Assembly (NCBI GenBank): GCA_934630735.1
Contig: CAKTWK010000018.1
Coordinates: forward strand, 1-40,074
Direction: 5' to 3'
Length of the DNA stretch: 40,074 nucleotides
DNA from: an uncultured Collinsella sp.
GTDB taxonomy: Bacteria > Actinomycetota > Coriobacteriia > Coriobacteriales > Coriobacteriaceae
Shown: piece by piece, positions 7,958-16,090 of the stretch
Layout of the letters: each line of letters opens with the position of its first letter
How positions within the stretch are numbered: position 1 is the first letter of the stretch
Program-made: the position numbers and the translations under genes
The notes under the pieces: generated by a model
Databases searched by the model: none
Told to the model about the DNA's origin: nothing
The model's input: the letters and a program-made list of their open reading frames with translations, nothing else

Positions 7958-10837
7958 ATGTCTGATTCTTCTATCGTTATTCGCGGCGCGCGCGAGCATA
8001 ACCTGCGCGATATCGATGTTTCCATTCCGCGTGACCAGCTCGTGGTCATAACCGGTCTTTCCGGATCGGGCAAGAGCTCGCTGGCGTTCGATACCATCTA
8101 TGCCGAGGGCCAGCGCCGTTACGTCGAGAGCCTTTCGAGCTATGCGCGTCAGTTTTTGGGCCAGATGGACAAGCCCGATCTGGACTCGATTGACGGCCTG
8201 TCGCCGGCTGTGTCGATCGATCAGAAGACGACGTCCAAAAACCCACGCTCCACGGTGGGCACCGTAACCGAGATTTACGACTATCTGCGCCTGCTGTTTG
8301 CTCGCGTGGGAACGCCGCACTGTCCTGAGTGCGGTCGTGTCATTGAACGTCAGACGACCGATCAGGTCGCCGATAAGGTGCTGGCGGCGGGGGAGGGCCG
8401 TCGCGCGTTTGTGTTGGCGCCAGTGGTTCGTGGACGCAAAGGCGAATATGCCAAGCTGTTTGAGGACCTGCGTGCGGAGGGCTTTAGCCGCGTGCGCGTC
8501 GACGGCGAGGTGCGCTCGCTTGACGACCCTATCGACCTGGACAAGAAGTTCAAACACGACATTGAGGTCGTGGTCGACCGTATCGTGATTCGACAGAACT
8601 CCCTGGGTCGCATCGCCGAGTCCGTTGAGCAGGCGACGGCACTGGCGCACGGTAACGTGAACGTGTACATGCTGCCCGACCGCGACGCTCCCGAGGGAAC
8701 CGAGGGCGAGCTGCTGGAGTATTCGCTGGCACTGGCGTGCCCGGAGCACGGGCATTCCATCGACGACCTGCAGCCGCGCGATTTCTCGTTCAACGCGCCC
8801 TATGGTGCATGTCCCGAGTGCGATGGCCTGGGCTTTAAAAAGACAGTCGATGCCGAGGCGCTGATTGAAGACCCCTCAAAGTCGATTGCCGACGGAGTCT
8901 TTGGCAGCCTGTTCGGCAACTCCAACTATTATCCGCAGATTTTTGCTGCGGTCTGTAAACACTTTAAGGTGAGTGCCGATACGCCATGGGAGGACCTGCC
9001 CCCGCGGGTGCGTCGTGCGTTTTTGGATGGCATGGGCGACACGAAGATTTCGGTCGACTATCAAAAGCTCGATGGGCGTCGCAGCCAGTGGGACACTAAG
9101 TTCTCGGGTGTGCGCAACATCCTGTACGAGCGCTACAGCGAGACGACGAACGAGAACACCAAGGCTCGCTTGGAGAAATACATTCGCGAAGAGCCATGCT
9201 CGAGCTGTCACGGTGCTCGCCTGCGTCCCGAGATGCTTGCCGTCACCGTAGGCGGCAAGTCCATTTACGATGTCTGCTGCCTGTCGTGTCGCGAGTCGCT
9301 CGAGTTTTTTGAGGGCCTGGAGCTTACCGAGCGTCAGCGGTTTATCGGCGGGCGCATCGTCAAGGAGATCCTGGAGCGCCTGCGTTTTCTGGTCGACGTC
9401 GGACTCGACTATCTGACGCTCGATCGTGCCTCGGCGACGCTTTCCGGCGGTGAGGCCCAGCGCATTCGCCTGGCAACGCAGATCGGCGCCGGCCTCATGG
9501 GCGTTCTGTACATTCTGGACGAGCCGTCGATCGGCCTTCACCAACGCGATAACGAGCGCCTGATCAAGACGCTCGAGCGCTTGCGCGATATCGGTAATAC
9601 CGTTATCGTCGTCGAGCACGACGAAGATACAATTCGCGCTGCCGACTACGTGATCGATATGGGTCCCGGTGCGGGCGTTAACGGTGGACACGTGGTCGCC
9701 GCGGGAACGCCTGCCGATATCATGGCGTGCCCCGATTCCATGACGGGTGCCTATTTGACCGGCAAGCGGATGATCCGCGTGCCCGATGAGCGCCGCAAGC
9801 CCGGCCGTGGCTGTCTTAAGATCACGGGTGCCCGCGCTAACAACCTCAAAAACGTTACCGCCAAGATTGAGTTCGGTACGCTCACGGTCGTTACCGGTGT
9901 TTCGGGATCGGGCAAGAGCTCCCTGGTCACCGATACGATTGCGCCCGCTCTTACGAATGCCATTCATCGTTCGACGCGTCCCGTGGGGCCGTACAAGAAG
10001 ATTGAGGGCATCGAGTGCATCGATAAGGTAATCGATATCGACCAGTCACCGATCGGTCGCACGCCGCGTTCGAACCCTGCGACCTATATTGGCCTGTGGG
10101 ATGATCTGCGTGCGCTATTTGCAAGCACGCCGGAGTCGAAGGCGCGCGGCTACTCGCCGGGACGTTTCTCCTTTAACGTAAGCGGCGGTCGCTGCGAGGC
10201 GTGCAAGGGCGATGGCCAGATCAAGATCGAGATGCACTTCCTTCCCGATATCTATGTCCCCTGTGAGGTATGTGGCGGTAAGCGTTATAACCGCGAGACA
10301 CTCGAGGTTACCTACCGCGGCAAGACAATCTCGGACGTGCTCGACATGAGTGTCACCGAAGCACTGGCTTTCTTTGGGAATATCCCGCAGATTAAGCGCA
10401 AGCTGCAGACCCTATATGACGTGGGTCTGGGCTACGTGAGCTTGGGCCAGCCCGCTACGACGCTTTCGGGCGGCGAGGCGCAGCGCGTGAAGCTCGCCAA
10501 GGAGCTTCATCGTCGCCAGACAGGCAAGACGTTCTACATTTTGGACGAGCCCACAACCGGCCTTCATTTTGAGGATGTTCGCCAGCTGCTCGACGTGTTG
10601 CAGCGCCTAGTCGATGCGGGCAACACTGTTCTGGTGATCGAGCACAACCTTGATGTCATCAAGGTTGCCGACCGCCTGATCGATATGGGTCCCGAGGGCG
10701 GCAATGGCGGCGGTACCGTCGTGGTCTCAGGCACGCCGGAACAAGTCGCGGCATGTTCGCAGAGCTACACGGGCAAGTTCTTGGCGCCGCTGCTCAAGCG
10801 TGACCGTGAGCGTCAGGCGCAGCTCGACGCGCAGTAA
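7958..10837 (+). CDS. uvrA: Excinuclease ABC subunit A
   Basis: ABC-type ATPase dimer that first detects distorted DNA and loads UvrB in nucleotide excision repair. The 959-residue product has two ABC modules: Walker A GLSGSGKS at 33-40 and GVSGSGKS at 647-654. Each module has the UvrA-type signature LSGGEAQRI or LSGGEAQRV and a Walker B ([18 protein letters not shown]). The zinc-binding cysteine groups [14 protein letters not shown] and CEACKGDG...[10 protein letters not shown] are visible. Length is typical (about 940-960). ATG 7958 follows AAGGAG by 6 bases. The gene stands alone between a divergent promoter region and a hairpin terminator, with an SOS-box-like operator upstream. Confidence 0.97.
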   Translation: MSDSSIVIRGAREHNLRDIDVSIPRDQLVVITGLSGSGKSSLAFDTIYAEGQRRYVESLSSYARQFLGQMDKPDLDSIDGLSPAVSIDQKTTSKNPRSTVGTVTEIYDYLRLLFARVGTPHCPECGRVIERQTTDQVADKVLAAGEGRRAFVLAPVVRGRKGEYAKLFEDLRAEGFSRVRVDGEVRSLDDPIDLDKKFKHDIEVVVDRIVIRQNSLGRIAESVEQATALAHGNVNVYMLPDRDAPEGTEGELLEYSLALACPEHGHSIDDLQPRDFSFNAPYGACPECDGLGFKKTVDAEALIEDPSKSIADGVFGSLFGNSNYYPQIFAAVCKHFKVSADTPWEDLPPRVRRAFLDGMGDTKISVDYQKLDGRRSQWDTKFSGVRNILYERYSETTNENTKARLEKYIREEPCSSCHGARLRPEMLAVTVGGKSIYDVCCLSCRESLEFFEGLELTERQRFIGGRIVKEILERLRFLVDVGLDYLTLDRASATLSGGEAQRIRLATQIGAGLMGVLYILDEPSIGLHQRDNERLIKTLERLRDIGNTVIVVEHDEDTIRAADYVIDMGPGAGVNGGHVVAAGTPADIMACPDSMTGAYLTGKRMIRVPDERRKPGRGCLKITGARANNLKNVTAKIEFGTLTVVTGVSGSGKSSLVTDTIAPALTNAIHRSTRPVGPYKKIEGIECIDKVIDIDQSPIGRTPRSNPATYIGLWDDLRALFASTPESKARGYSPGRFSFNVSGGRCEACKGDGQIKIEMHFLPDIYVPCEVCGGKRYNRETLEVTYRGKTISDVLDMSVTEALAFFGNIPQIKRKLQTLYDVGLGYVSLGQPATTLSGGEAQRVKLAKELHRRQTGKTFYILDEPTTGLHFEDVRQLLDVLQRLVDAGNTVLVIEHNLDVIKVADRLIDMGPEGGNGGGTVVVSGTPEQVAACSQSYTGKFLAPLLKRDRERQAQLDAQ

Positions 10838-10857
10838 AGAGACGTTGTAGTACCTAC

Positions 10858-10890
10858 GCGCCGCCGATTCCTTCTGATTCGGTGGCGCTT
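10858..10890 (+). terminator. Hairpin terminator after uvrA
   Basis: GCGCCGCCGATTC (10858-10870) pairs with GATTCGGTGGCGC (10876-10888) with one mismatch and one G-U, around a CTTCT loop. The T tract is short (TTCTGTG). Confidence 0.65.
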
Positions 10891-10927
10891 CTGTGTGTCG
10901 AGATGGCATATGCAGCGGAATTGGCCC

Positions 10928-10933
10928 TATACT
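10928..10933 (+). promoter_or_regulatory. Possible -10 element for the ybaK-murJ-uvrC group
   Basis: TATACT lies 37 bases before the YbaK-family start, just after the uvrA terminator, so a promoter is expected here. No convincing -35 is present at 16-18 bases. Confidence 0.35.
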
Positions 10934-10970
10934 TAATCCTTGCGTCGCTCTGCGAGGGAAAGGATGTGCC

Positions 10971-11471
10971 ATGGCAAAGGCTGTTAAGACGCCAAAAACC
11001 AATGCGATGCGCGAGCTGGAAAGCGCCGGTATCTCCTATATTCTCCATACGTACGAAGACGATGGCGATGAATCGTCAGGTCTGGGCGTCGCGATTTCTG
11101 AGCAGCTTGGCGAGGAGCCCGGTCAGGGATTTAAGACCCTGGTCTGCACGACGCCGTCCAACGACCATGTCGTGTGCTGCATTCCTGTTGCCGACGAGCT
11201 CGACCTCAAGGCCGCCGCGCGCGCTGCAGGCGAAAAGTCGCTGACCATGATGCATGTCAAAGATTTGCTTGCCGCGACGGGGTATGTCCGCGGCGGTTGC
11301 AGCCCGGTCGGTATGAAAAAACGCTTCCGGACGCTTATCGATGAGACATGCGTCCTTTGGGATACCATTTTTATCTCGGGCGGCAAGCGAGGCTATCAGC
11401 TTGAGCTTGCTCCCGATGACTTAGTTGCATTTTGCGGGGCGACGGTTGCCCCGATCACGAGAGAGGACTGA
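10971..11471 (+). CDS. ybaK: YbaK-family aminoacyl-tRNA deacylase
   Basis: Probable trans-editing enzyme that hydrolyses mischarged Cys-tRNA(Pro) and related species. The 166-residue product matches the YbaK/EbsC subfamily of the ProX/INS-like fold: GFKTLVCTT, then VPVADELDLKAAA-like text (IPVADELDLKAAA), the substrate-pocket motif VRGGCSPVGMKKRF and the C-terminal GKRGYQLELAPDDL. The start ATG 10971 has AAAGGA about 7 bases upstream; an upstream ATG at 10893 in frame has no ribosome site. It ends 3 bases before murJ, so the two are likely co-transcribed. Confidence 0.9.
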   Translation: MAKAVKTPKTNAMRELESAGISYILHTYEDDGDESSGLGVAISEQLGEEPGQGFKTLVCTTPSNDHVVCCIPVADELDLKAAARAAGEKSLTMMHVKDLLAATGYVRGGCSPVGMKKRFRTLIDETCVLWDTIFISGGKRGYQLELAPDDLVAFCGATVAPITRED

Positions 11472-11474
11472 GCG

Positions 11475-13778
11475 ATGCCGCAGGAAGAACCAAAGTCCGG
11501 CGCTCACTTTGCAAAAGGGTCGGCTCCTCAGGCGCCCGCGCCCGAGGCCGCTTCGATCGATAACGAGATTCGAAACGCCTGGTCTGCTGCCGCTGACCCG
11601 GGCGAGACGGCCGTGTACTTGCGTGCCGCCGGTGCAGTCACTGCGCTTCCCCGTACGGTTCTTTCTTCGGCTCGTCCCGATGAGACGGCTGTCTTTTTGG
11701 CCGCCGCTCAATCTAGCGCCAGCGTGATGCCGATCGCCTCCGAGGCTCCTCGTGCGCCGCGTCCCGATGAGACGGCGGTGTTTTTGATGGCGGCCCAGGG
11801 AAAGAGCGCGCCGCAGAGCGCCCCTGCCGTTCGTTCCGCCAAACCCGCGGCTCATGATGATGGCGAACCGCTTCTTTCGGATGACGAATGGTCGCCGCTT
11901 GGTTCGACCGATCCCGTCGAGGGCGTGGCCATCGACGGTGATGACGACTGGGACCCTCTGTCGTTTTCTGCCCGAACCGTCGCCGCCAAAGAAGTTGACA
12001 CGGTGTTTGGCGACCATGCCATATTCGATGATGATGCCGTATCCGGTAACAACATGCCGAACAGCGATGACGCCGCACCTGCTGATGACGCCGTTTTGGT
12101 TGACGACCCCTTTGCGATGACCGGCTCCTTTGCCGTCGTGGACGATTTACTGCCACAAGATGAGGTTCATGAGGACTCTCAGGACGACGTAGACGATATG
12201 GGTTCGTCGGACTACTCCACGGTTGGTCGTTCTGCTGGCCTCATGACCGTGCTGACCATCGTGTCGCGCGTCACCGGGTTTATCCGCACGTGGGCCATGG
12301 CGGCCGCCATCGGCATGTCGCTGCTCTCGTCCTCCTATCAGGTTGCCAACAACCTGCCCAACATGCTCTACGAGCTCGTGATGGGCGGCATGCTCGTTAC
12401 GGCGTTTTTGCCGGTGTATATGGGCGTGAGGCGCGAGCAGGGCCGCGAGGCATCGAACGAGTATGTCGGCAACCTGCTCGGTATTCTGCTTCTGCTGCTG
12501 GGCGGCATCTCGCTGCTGGGCACCGTGTTTGCTCCCGGCTTTATTTGGACGCAGTCGTTCCTTTCGGGCGATGGGGGCAGCATGGATACCGCTGCGTTCA
12601 TGTTCCGCTTCTTTGCTATCCAAATTCTGTTTTATGGCTTGGGCTCGGTGTTCTCGGGCGTTCTCAACGCACACCGCGACTACTTCTGGTCGACGTTTGC
12701 CCCGGTTCTCAACAATGTCATCGTCATCGCCAGCTTTATGGGCTTTGCTCCCGTGTCTGCACAATTTGGCGAGCAGGCCGGTATTATCTTGATCGCAGCT
12801 GGTACGACCCTCGGCGTTTTTGTCCAGATGGCCTGCCAGATTCCCGCGCTTGGCAAGCATGGCGTACATCCTCATATCCATATCGACTTTAAGGACCCCG
12901 CGCTGCGACAGACGATTGCGCTTGGTATCCCGACGCTGCTCGCCACGGTGTGCATGTTTGTCTCGACCTCCATTACCAATGCCGCCGCGCTGGTGGTGCA
13001 GCCCGAGACCGGCCCTTCCGTCATCGCATATGCGCGCCTGTGGTACACATTGCCCTATGCGCTGATCGCCGCCTCGCTTTCGACGGCGCTCTATACCGAA
13101 CTGTCTCACGATGCACAGGAGAAGGATTACGACAGCGTCCGCACGGGCATTTCGCGCGGTGTCGCCCAGATGCTCTTTTTCCTGATTCCGTTTGCGCTGT
13201 ACCTGATCGTCTTCGCCCGTCCGCTCAACATGATCTACTGCGCCGGCAAGTTCGATGAATCCGGTGTGGCGCTGGTGTCGGAGTTCCTTATCTATCTGGC
13301 GCTTTCCCTGCCGCTCTACGGCGTGGTCGTGCTGATGCAGAAGAGCTTCTCGGCCCTGCTCGATATGAAACCTTATAGCCGCTATTGCCTGTACTCCGCT
13401 ATCGGTCAGGCCGGTTCGGTGCTGTTGTTTGGCGTGGTGCTGGGCTACGGTATGCCGGCAATTGCGCTTTCGTACGTCGTTGACTACGTGGTTTTGGTCG
13501 GATGCTCACTGTGGTGGCTGCGCCGTCGTCTGCATGGCCTTCAGGTCAAGTCTATCCTGCACGGCGGTTTCTTCGGCCTACTGTTCGGTGGCTTGGGCGC
13601 TGCCGCGGGCGCCGGCGTCATGTGGGCACTCGAGCACTTTTTCGGAGTGCTTGGCAGCTCGATCCTAATTACCCTGGGCTACGTTTGTGTTGCAGGCGTC
13701 GTCTCGCTCGCTGTAACTTTTGGCCTTGCCTTCGTCTTTAAGATGCCCGAGGTCTCGGCGCTGCTTCGTCGCAAGTAG
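11475..13778 (+). CDS. murJ: MurJ-family lipid II flippase with a long acidic N-terminal extension
   Basis: Polytopic membrane protein expected to flip lipid II across the membrane for peptidoglycan synthesis. Residues from about 250 to the end form the MurJ/MviN core: GRSAGLMTVLTIVSRVTGFIRTW, then NNLPNMLYELVMGGMLVTAFLPVYM, and many hydrophobic helices (about 14). The first 250 residues are unusual: soluble, rich in Asp, Ala and Pro, with three copies of a (P)(D/G)ETAV(F/Y)L-x-AA motif at 41-53, 67-79 and 96-108, and two D-x-W-x-PL motifs near 137-142 and 157-162. The typical MurJ length is about 500, so this 767-residue protein has a large cytoplasmic addition. ATG 11475 follows the ybaK stop by 3 bases. 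Core identity is sure; the extension has no recognised function. Confidence 0.92.
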   Translation: MPQEEPKSGAHFAKGSAPQAPAPEAASIDNEIRNAWSAAADPGETAVYLRAAGAVTALPRTVLSSARPDETAVFLAAAQSSASVMPIASEAPRAPRPDETAVFLMAAQGKSAPQSAPAVRSAKPAAHDDGEPLLSDDEWSPLGSTDPVEGVAIDGDDDWDPLSFSARTVAAKEVDTVFGDHAIFDDDAVSGNNMPNSDDAAPADDAVLVDDPFAMTGSFAVVDDLLPQDEVHEDSQDDVDDMGSSDYSTVGRSAGLMTVLTIVSRVTGFIRTWAMAAAIGMSLLSSSYQVANNLPNMLYELVMGGMLVTAFLPVYMGVRREQGREASNEYVGNLLGILLLLLGGISLLGTVFAPGFIWTQSFLSGDGGSMDTAAFMFRFFAIQILFYGLGSVFSGVLNAHRDYFWSTFAPVLNNVIVIASFMGFAPVSAQFGEQAGIILIAAGTTLGVFVQMACQIPALGKHGVHPHIHIDFKDPALRQTIALGIPTLLATVCMFVSTSITNAAALVVQPETGPSVIAYARLWYTLPYALIAASLSTALYTELSHDAQEKDYDSVRTGISRGVAQMLFFLIPFALYLIVFARPLNMIYCAGKFDESGVALVSEFLIYLALSLPLYGVVVLMQKSFSALLDMKPYSRYCLYSAIGQAGSVLLFGVVLGYGMPAIALSYVVDYVVLVGCSLWWLRRRLHGLQVKSILHGGFFGLLFGGLGAAAGAGVMWALEHFFGVLGSSILITLGYVCVAGVVSLAVTFGLAFVFKMPEVSALLRRK

Positions 13779-15725
13779 GTGCGCGTGGCAGGTCACGACA
13801 ACATTCCAACACTTGCCGAACAGGTTTCGCGCGTTCCCACGCAACCCGGCTGCTACCTTTGGAAAGATGCCAAGGGCGATGTCATCTATGTGGGCAAGGC
13901 AAAAAACTTGCGTGCCCGTATGCGTCAATACGTGACGCTGCAGGACGAGCGTCAAAAGATCCCGCTCATGATGCAGCTGGTGGCGAGCTTCGACTATATC
14001 GTGGTGGAGACCGAGCACGAGGCACTGGTGCTCGAGCGCAATCTGATTGGCCAGTACCATCCGTACTTTAACGTCGATCTCAAAGACGATAAAAGCTATC
14101 CCTTTATCGCCATTACCAAGGGCGACCTGTTTCCGGCTATTAAATACACGCGAGAGCGTCATAAACCGGGAACGCGCTATTTTGGCCCCTATACCGATAG
14201 CCGTGCGGCACGTGAGACCATCGATACGCTACGCAAGGTTATTCCTATTTGCTCGGCATCCTGTGCGGAATGGCGCCGCTGCCGCCGCATCGTCGAATCT
14301 CATAAGGGCGAAGAAGACATCGTCAATATGATTTGCGCGCAAAACGGGCGTCCCTGCTTTGACTACCATGTCGGGCGCGGGCCGGGCGCATGCGTCGGCG
14401 CGATTTCCCCTGCCGACTATGCCAAGAACGTCAAGCGTGTCGAACGTTTCTTGTCGGGCCATCGCAAGGATGTCGTCGATGAGCTTACGTCCGAGATGAC
14501 GGAGGCAGCCGAGACGCTCGATTTTGAGCGTGCAGCGCGCGTCAAGCGTCGTCTGGAAGTCATTAGAGGCCTGGACGATCGCCAACAGGTCGTTTTTCCA
14601 TCAAGCGTCGATATCGATGTCATCGGCTTCTATCGCGAAGAGACTATCTCTGCCGCCTGCGTCTTTGTCGTTCGCGAGGGCCGAACGGTTCGAACTTGTG
14701 AGTTCATCCTCGATAAAGGCCTAGACGTCGACGAGGAAGAGCTTCAATCGGGCTTTCTTAAGCGCTATTACGACGAGACGGCTGATATTCCAGCCGAGAT
14801 CAATCTCTCTGTCGAGCTTGAGGATGCCGAAGCGTTGGGGGAGTGGCTTGCGGGCAAGCGCGAGCGCTCTTGCCATCTCCATAGGCCGCAGCGTGGCGAA
14901 AAGCACCGCCTGCTCGATATGGCTTCCAAAAATGCGCGCCATGCCCTCATGCGCTACATGATGCGTACGGGGTATGCTGACGATCGCACCAATCAGGCGC
15001 TCCTGGAGCTCGAAAGTGCGCTGGCGCTGCCTGCGCCGCCGTTGCGCATCGAGTGCTTCGATATCTCGACGTTGCACGGCACCTTTACCGTCGCTTCGAT
15101 GGTGGTATTTACCAACGGCCGTGCCGACAAGGGCCAGTATCGTCGCTTTAAAATTCAGGCCGAATTGGACGAGGCGAACGACTTCGTATCGATGTCCGAG
15201 GTTCTGGGACGTCGCTATGCTCCTGAGCGCATGGCGGACGAGCGCTTTGGCTCGCGCCCCGATTTACTCGTTGTCGATGGCGGCAAGCCGCAATTGACCG
15301 CTGCAATTAAGCAACTTGAGGCGCTCGGCCTCGATATACCAGTTTGTGGCTTGGCAAAGGCCGATGAGGAGGTTTTCGTGCCGTGGGACGAGACTCCCGT
15401 CGTGCTGCCGACCGGCTCCGCTTCGCTTTATCTAATCAAGCAGGTTCGCGATGAATCCCACCGATTTGCAATTACGTTCCACCGCGAGTTGCGCGATAAG
15501 GCTATGACGGTTTCGGTGCTTGACGACGTTCCAGGCGTGGGACCCACCAGAAAACGTGCCATTATGCGCCATTTTGGCTCGATGAAGCGTTTGCGCGCGG
15601 CAAGCGAGCAGGAGATTGCAGAAGTTCGAGGCGTTCCGGCCGATGTCGCCAAAGCAGTCCACGAGGCACTTGTTGCATGGAATGCCGAGCGTGCCCAGAC
15701 GTCGGCCAACCGTTCCGAAAACTAA
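13779..15725 (+). CDS. uvrC: Excinuclease ABC subunit C
   Basis: Dual endonuclease that incises both sides of a lesion on UvrB-DNA. The 648-residue product has an N-terminal GIY-YIG nuclease (PGCYLWKDAKGDVIYVGKAK, about residues 25-45). A central UVR domain (DFERAARVKRRLEVI, about 248-262) and an RNase H-like nuclease (ECFDISTLHGT, then LLVVDGGKPQL) follow. Tandem helix-hairpin-helix motifs close the protein (LDDVPGVGPTRKRAI and EVRGVPADVAKAV). Two GTG starts are possible, 13779 directly after the murJ stop and 13785 six bases on; neither has a clear Shine-Dalgarno, which suggests re-initiation after murJ. No clear terminator follows. Confidence 0.95.
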   Translation: MRVAGHDNIPTLAEQVSRVPTQPGCYLWKDAKGDVIYVGKAKNLRARMRQYVTLQDERQKIPLMMQLVASFDYIVVETEHEALVLERNLIGQYHPYFNVDLKDDKSYPFIAITKGDLFPAIKYTRERHKPGTRYFGPYTDSRAARETIDTLRKVIPICSASCAEWRRCRRIVESHKGEEDIVNMICAQNGRPCFDYHVGRGPGACVGAISPADYAKNVKRVERFLSGHRKDVVDELTSEMTEAAETLDFERAARVKRRLEVIRGLDDRQQVVFPSSVDIDVIGFYREETISAACVFVVREGRTVRTCEFILDKGLDVDEEELQSGFLKRYYDETADIPAEINLSVELEDAEALGEWLAGKRERSCHLHRPQRGEKHRLLDMASKNARHALMRYMMRTGYADDRTNQALLELESALALPAPPLRIECFDISTLHGTFTVASMVVFTNGRADKGQYRRFKIQAELDEANDFVSMSEVLGRRYAPERMADERFGSRPDLLVVDGGKPQLTAAIKQLEALGLDIPVCGLAKADEEVFVPWDETPVVLPTGSASLYLIKQVRDESHRFAITFHRELRDKAMTVSVLDDVPGVGPTRKRAIMRHFGSMKRLRAASEQEIAEVRGVPADVAKAVHEALVAWNAERAQTSANRSEN

Positions 15726-15817
15726 ACGTGCTTCTAAACAACTGATATACATGATTGGCCGATTTTCAATCATTTGTTTCGCGGCGATTACCTGCAGATT
15801 TCGGGTTTTATTAACGC

Positions 15818-15829
15818 TAAAACGTTTGA
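15818..15829 (+). promoter_or_regulatory. AAAACGTT-type operator overlapping a possible -35
   Basis: TAAAACGTTTGA is a near-palindrome centred on ACGT. It overlaps TTGACT (15826-15831), a possible -35; the best -10 candidate is TATCCT (15853-15858), at a long 21-base spacing. Similar sites occur before gap and before the second binding-protein gene. A LacI/GalR-type repressor is a reasonable guess, but the protein is not identified. Confidence 0.4.
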
Positions 15830-15885
15830 CTAACCATGGTGAATAACCCTGCTATCCTGCGGGTTGACGAAGACTGATATCTCAC

Positions 15886-15980
15886 CTCGCCGATACATAC
15901 TGTCTGGCGAATCGTTTGTCAACGAATTCGGTGAACGGTAGTAAATACCGTTCAAGCGTATGTATGTATCGGTCGCCGAG
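15886..15980 (+). ncRNA. Candidate three-way-junction leader RNA or clustered operator
   Basis: Outer stem P1 pairs CCGATACATAC (15890-15900) with GTATGTATCGG (15962-15972), 11 perfect pairs, extendable by CTCG (15886-15889) with CGAG (15977-15980). Inside are two independent hairpins. P2 (15908-15930) has CGAAT-CGTT / AACG-a-ATTCG, 9 pairs with one bulged A and loop TGTC. P3 (15933-15953) has GAACGGTA / TACCGTTC, 8 perfect pairs with loop GTAAA. Joining segments are 7, 2 and 8 bases. The layout resembles a ligand-binding RNA, but P2 and P3 are also adjacent palindromes that could be protein operators. No known riboswitch consensus was recognised. Confidence 0.5.
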
Positions 15981-16090
15981 CGCGGCACCTCAGTTGGGCT
16001 CGTCGGTAGGTAAGGTATATATCGTCCGCAAGTTGCGCGGGGGCACGTCTGGGTGCTCCCGGGTAAGATTCTCTATTGATAGGAGAAGAC

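Larger units (their letters stand above)
15726..16090 (+). promoter_or_regulatory. Long structured leader of the sialic-acid transporter operon
   Basis: This 365-base gap between uvrC and the binding-lipoprotein gene holds no credible gene. It carries an AAAACGTT operator-like site (15818-15829) and a short AACCC...GGGTT hairpin (15845-15865). It then has a nested three-stem structure at 15886-15980 (listed separately) and a 9-bp hairpin at 16038-16061 (GGGGGCAC with GTGCTCCC). The ribosome site AGGAG is at 16081-16085. The promoter cannot be fixed exactly; if it is near 15826-15858, the transcribed leader is about 225 bases and includes all stems. Confidence 0.6.

Noticed and set aside
15886..15980. 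Purine riboswitch
   Set aside because: The three-way layout and a GTAAAT-containing loop are reminiscent, but the conserved junction bases and the paired loop sequences of the purine aptamer are missing.
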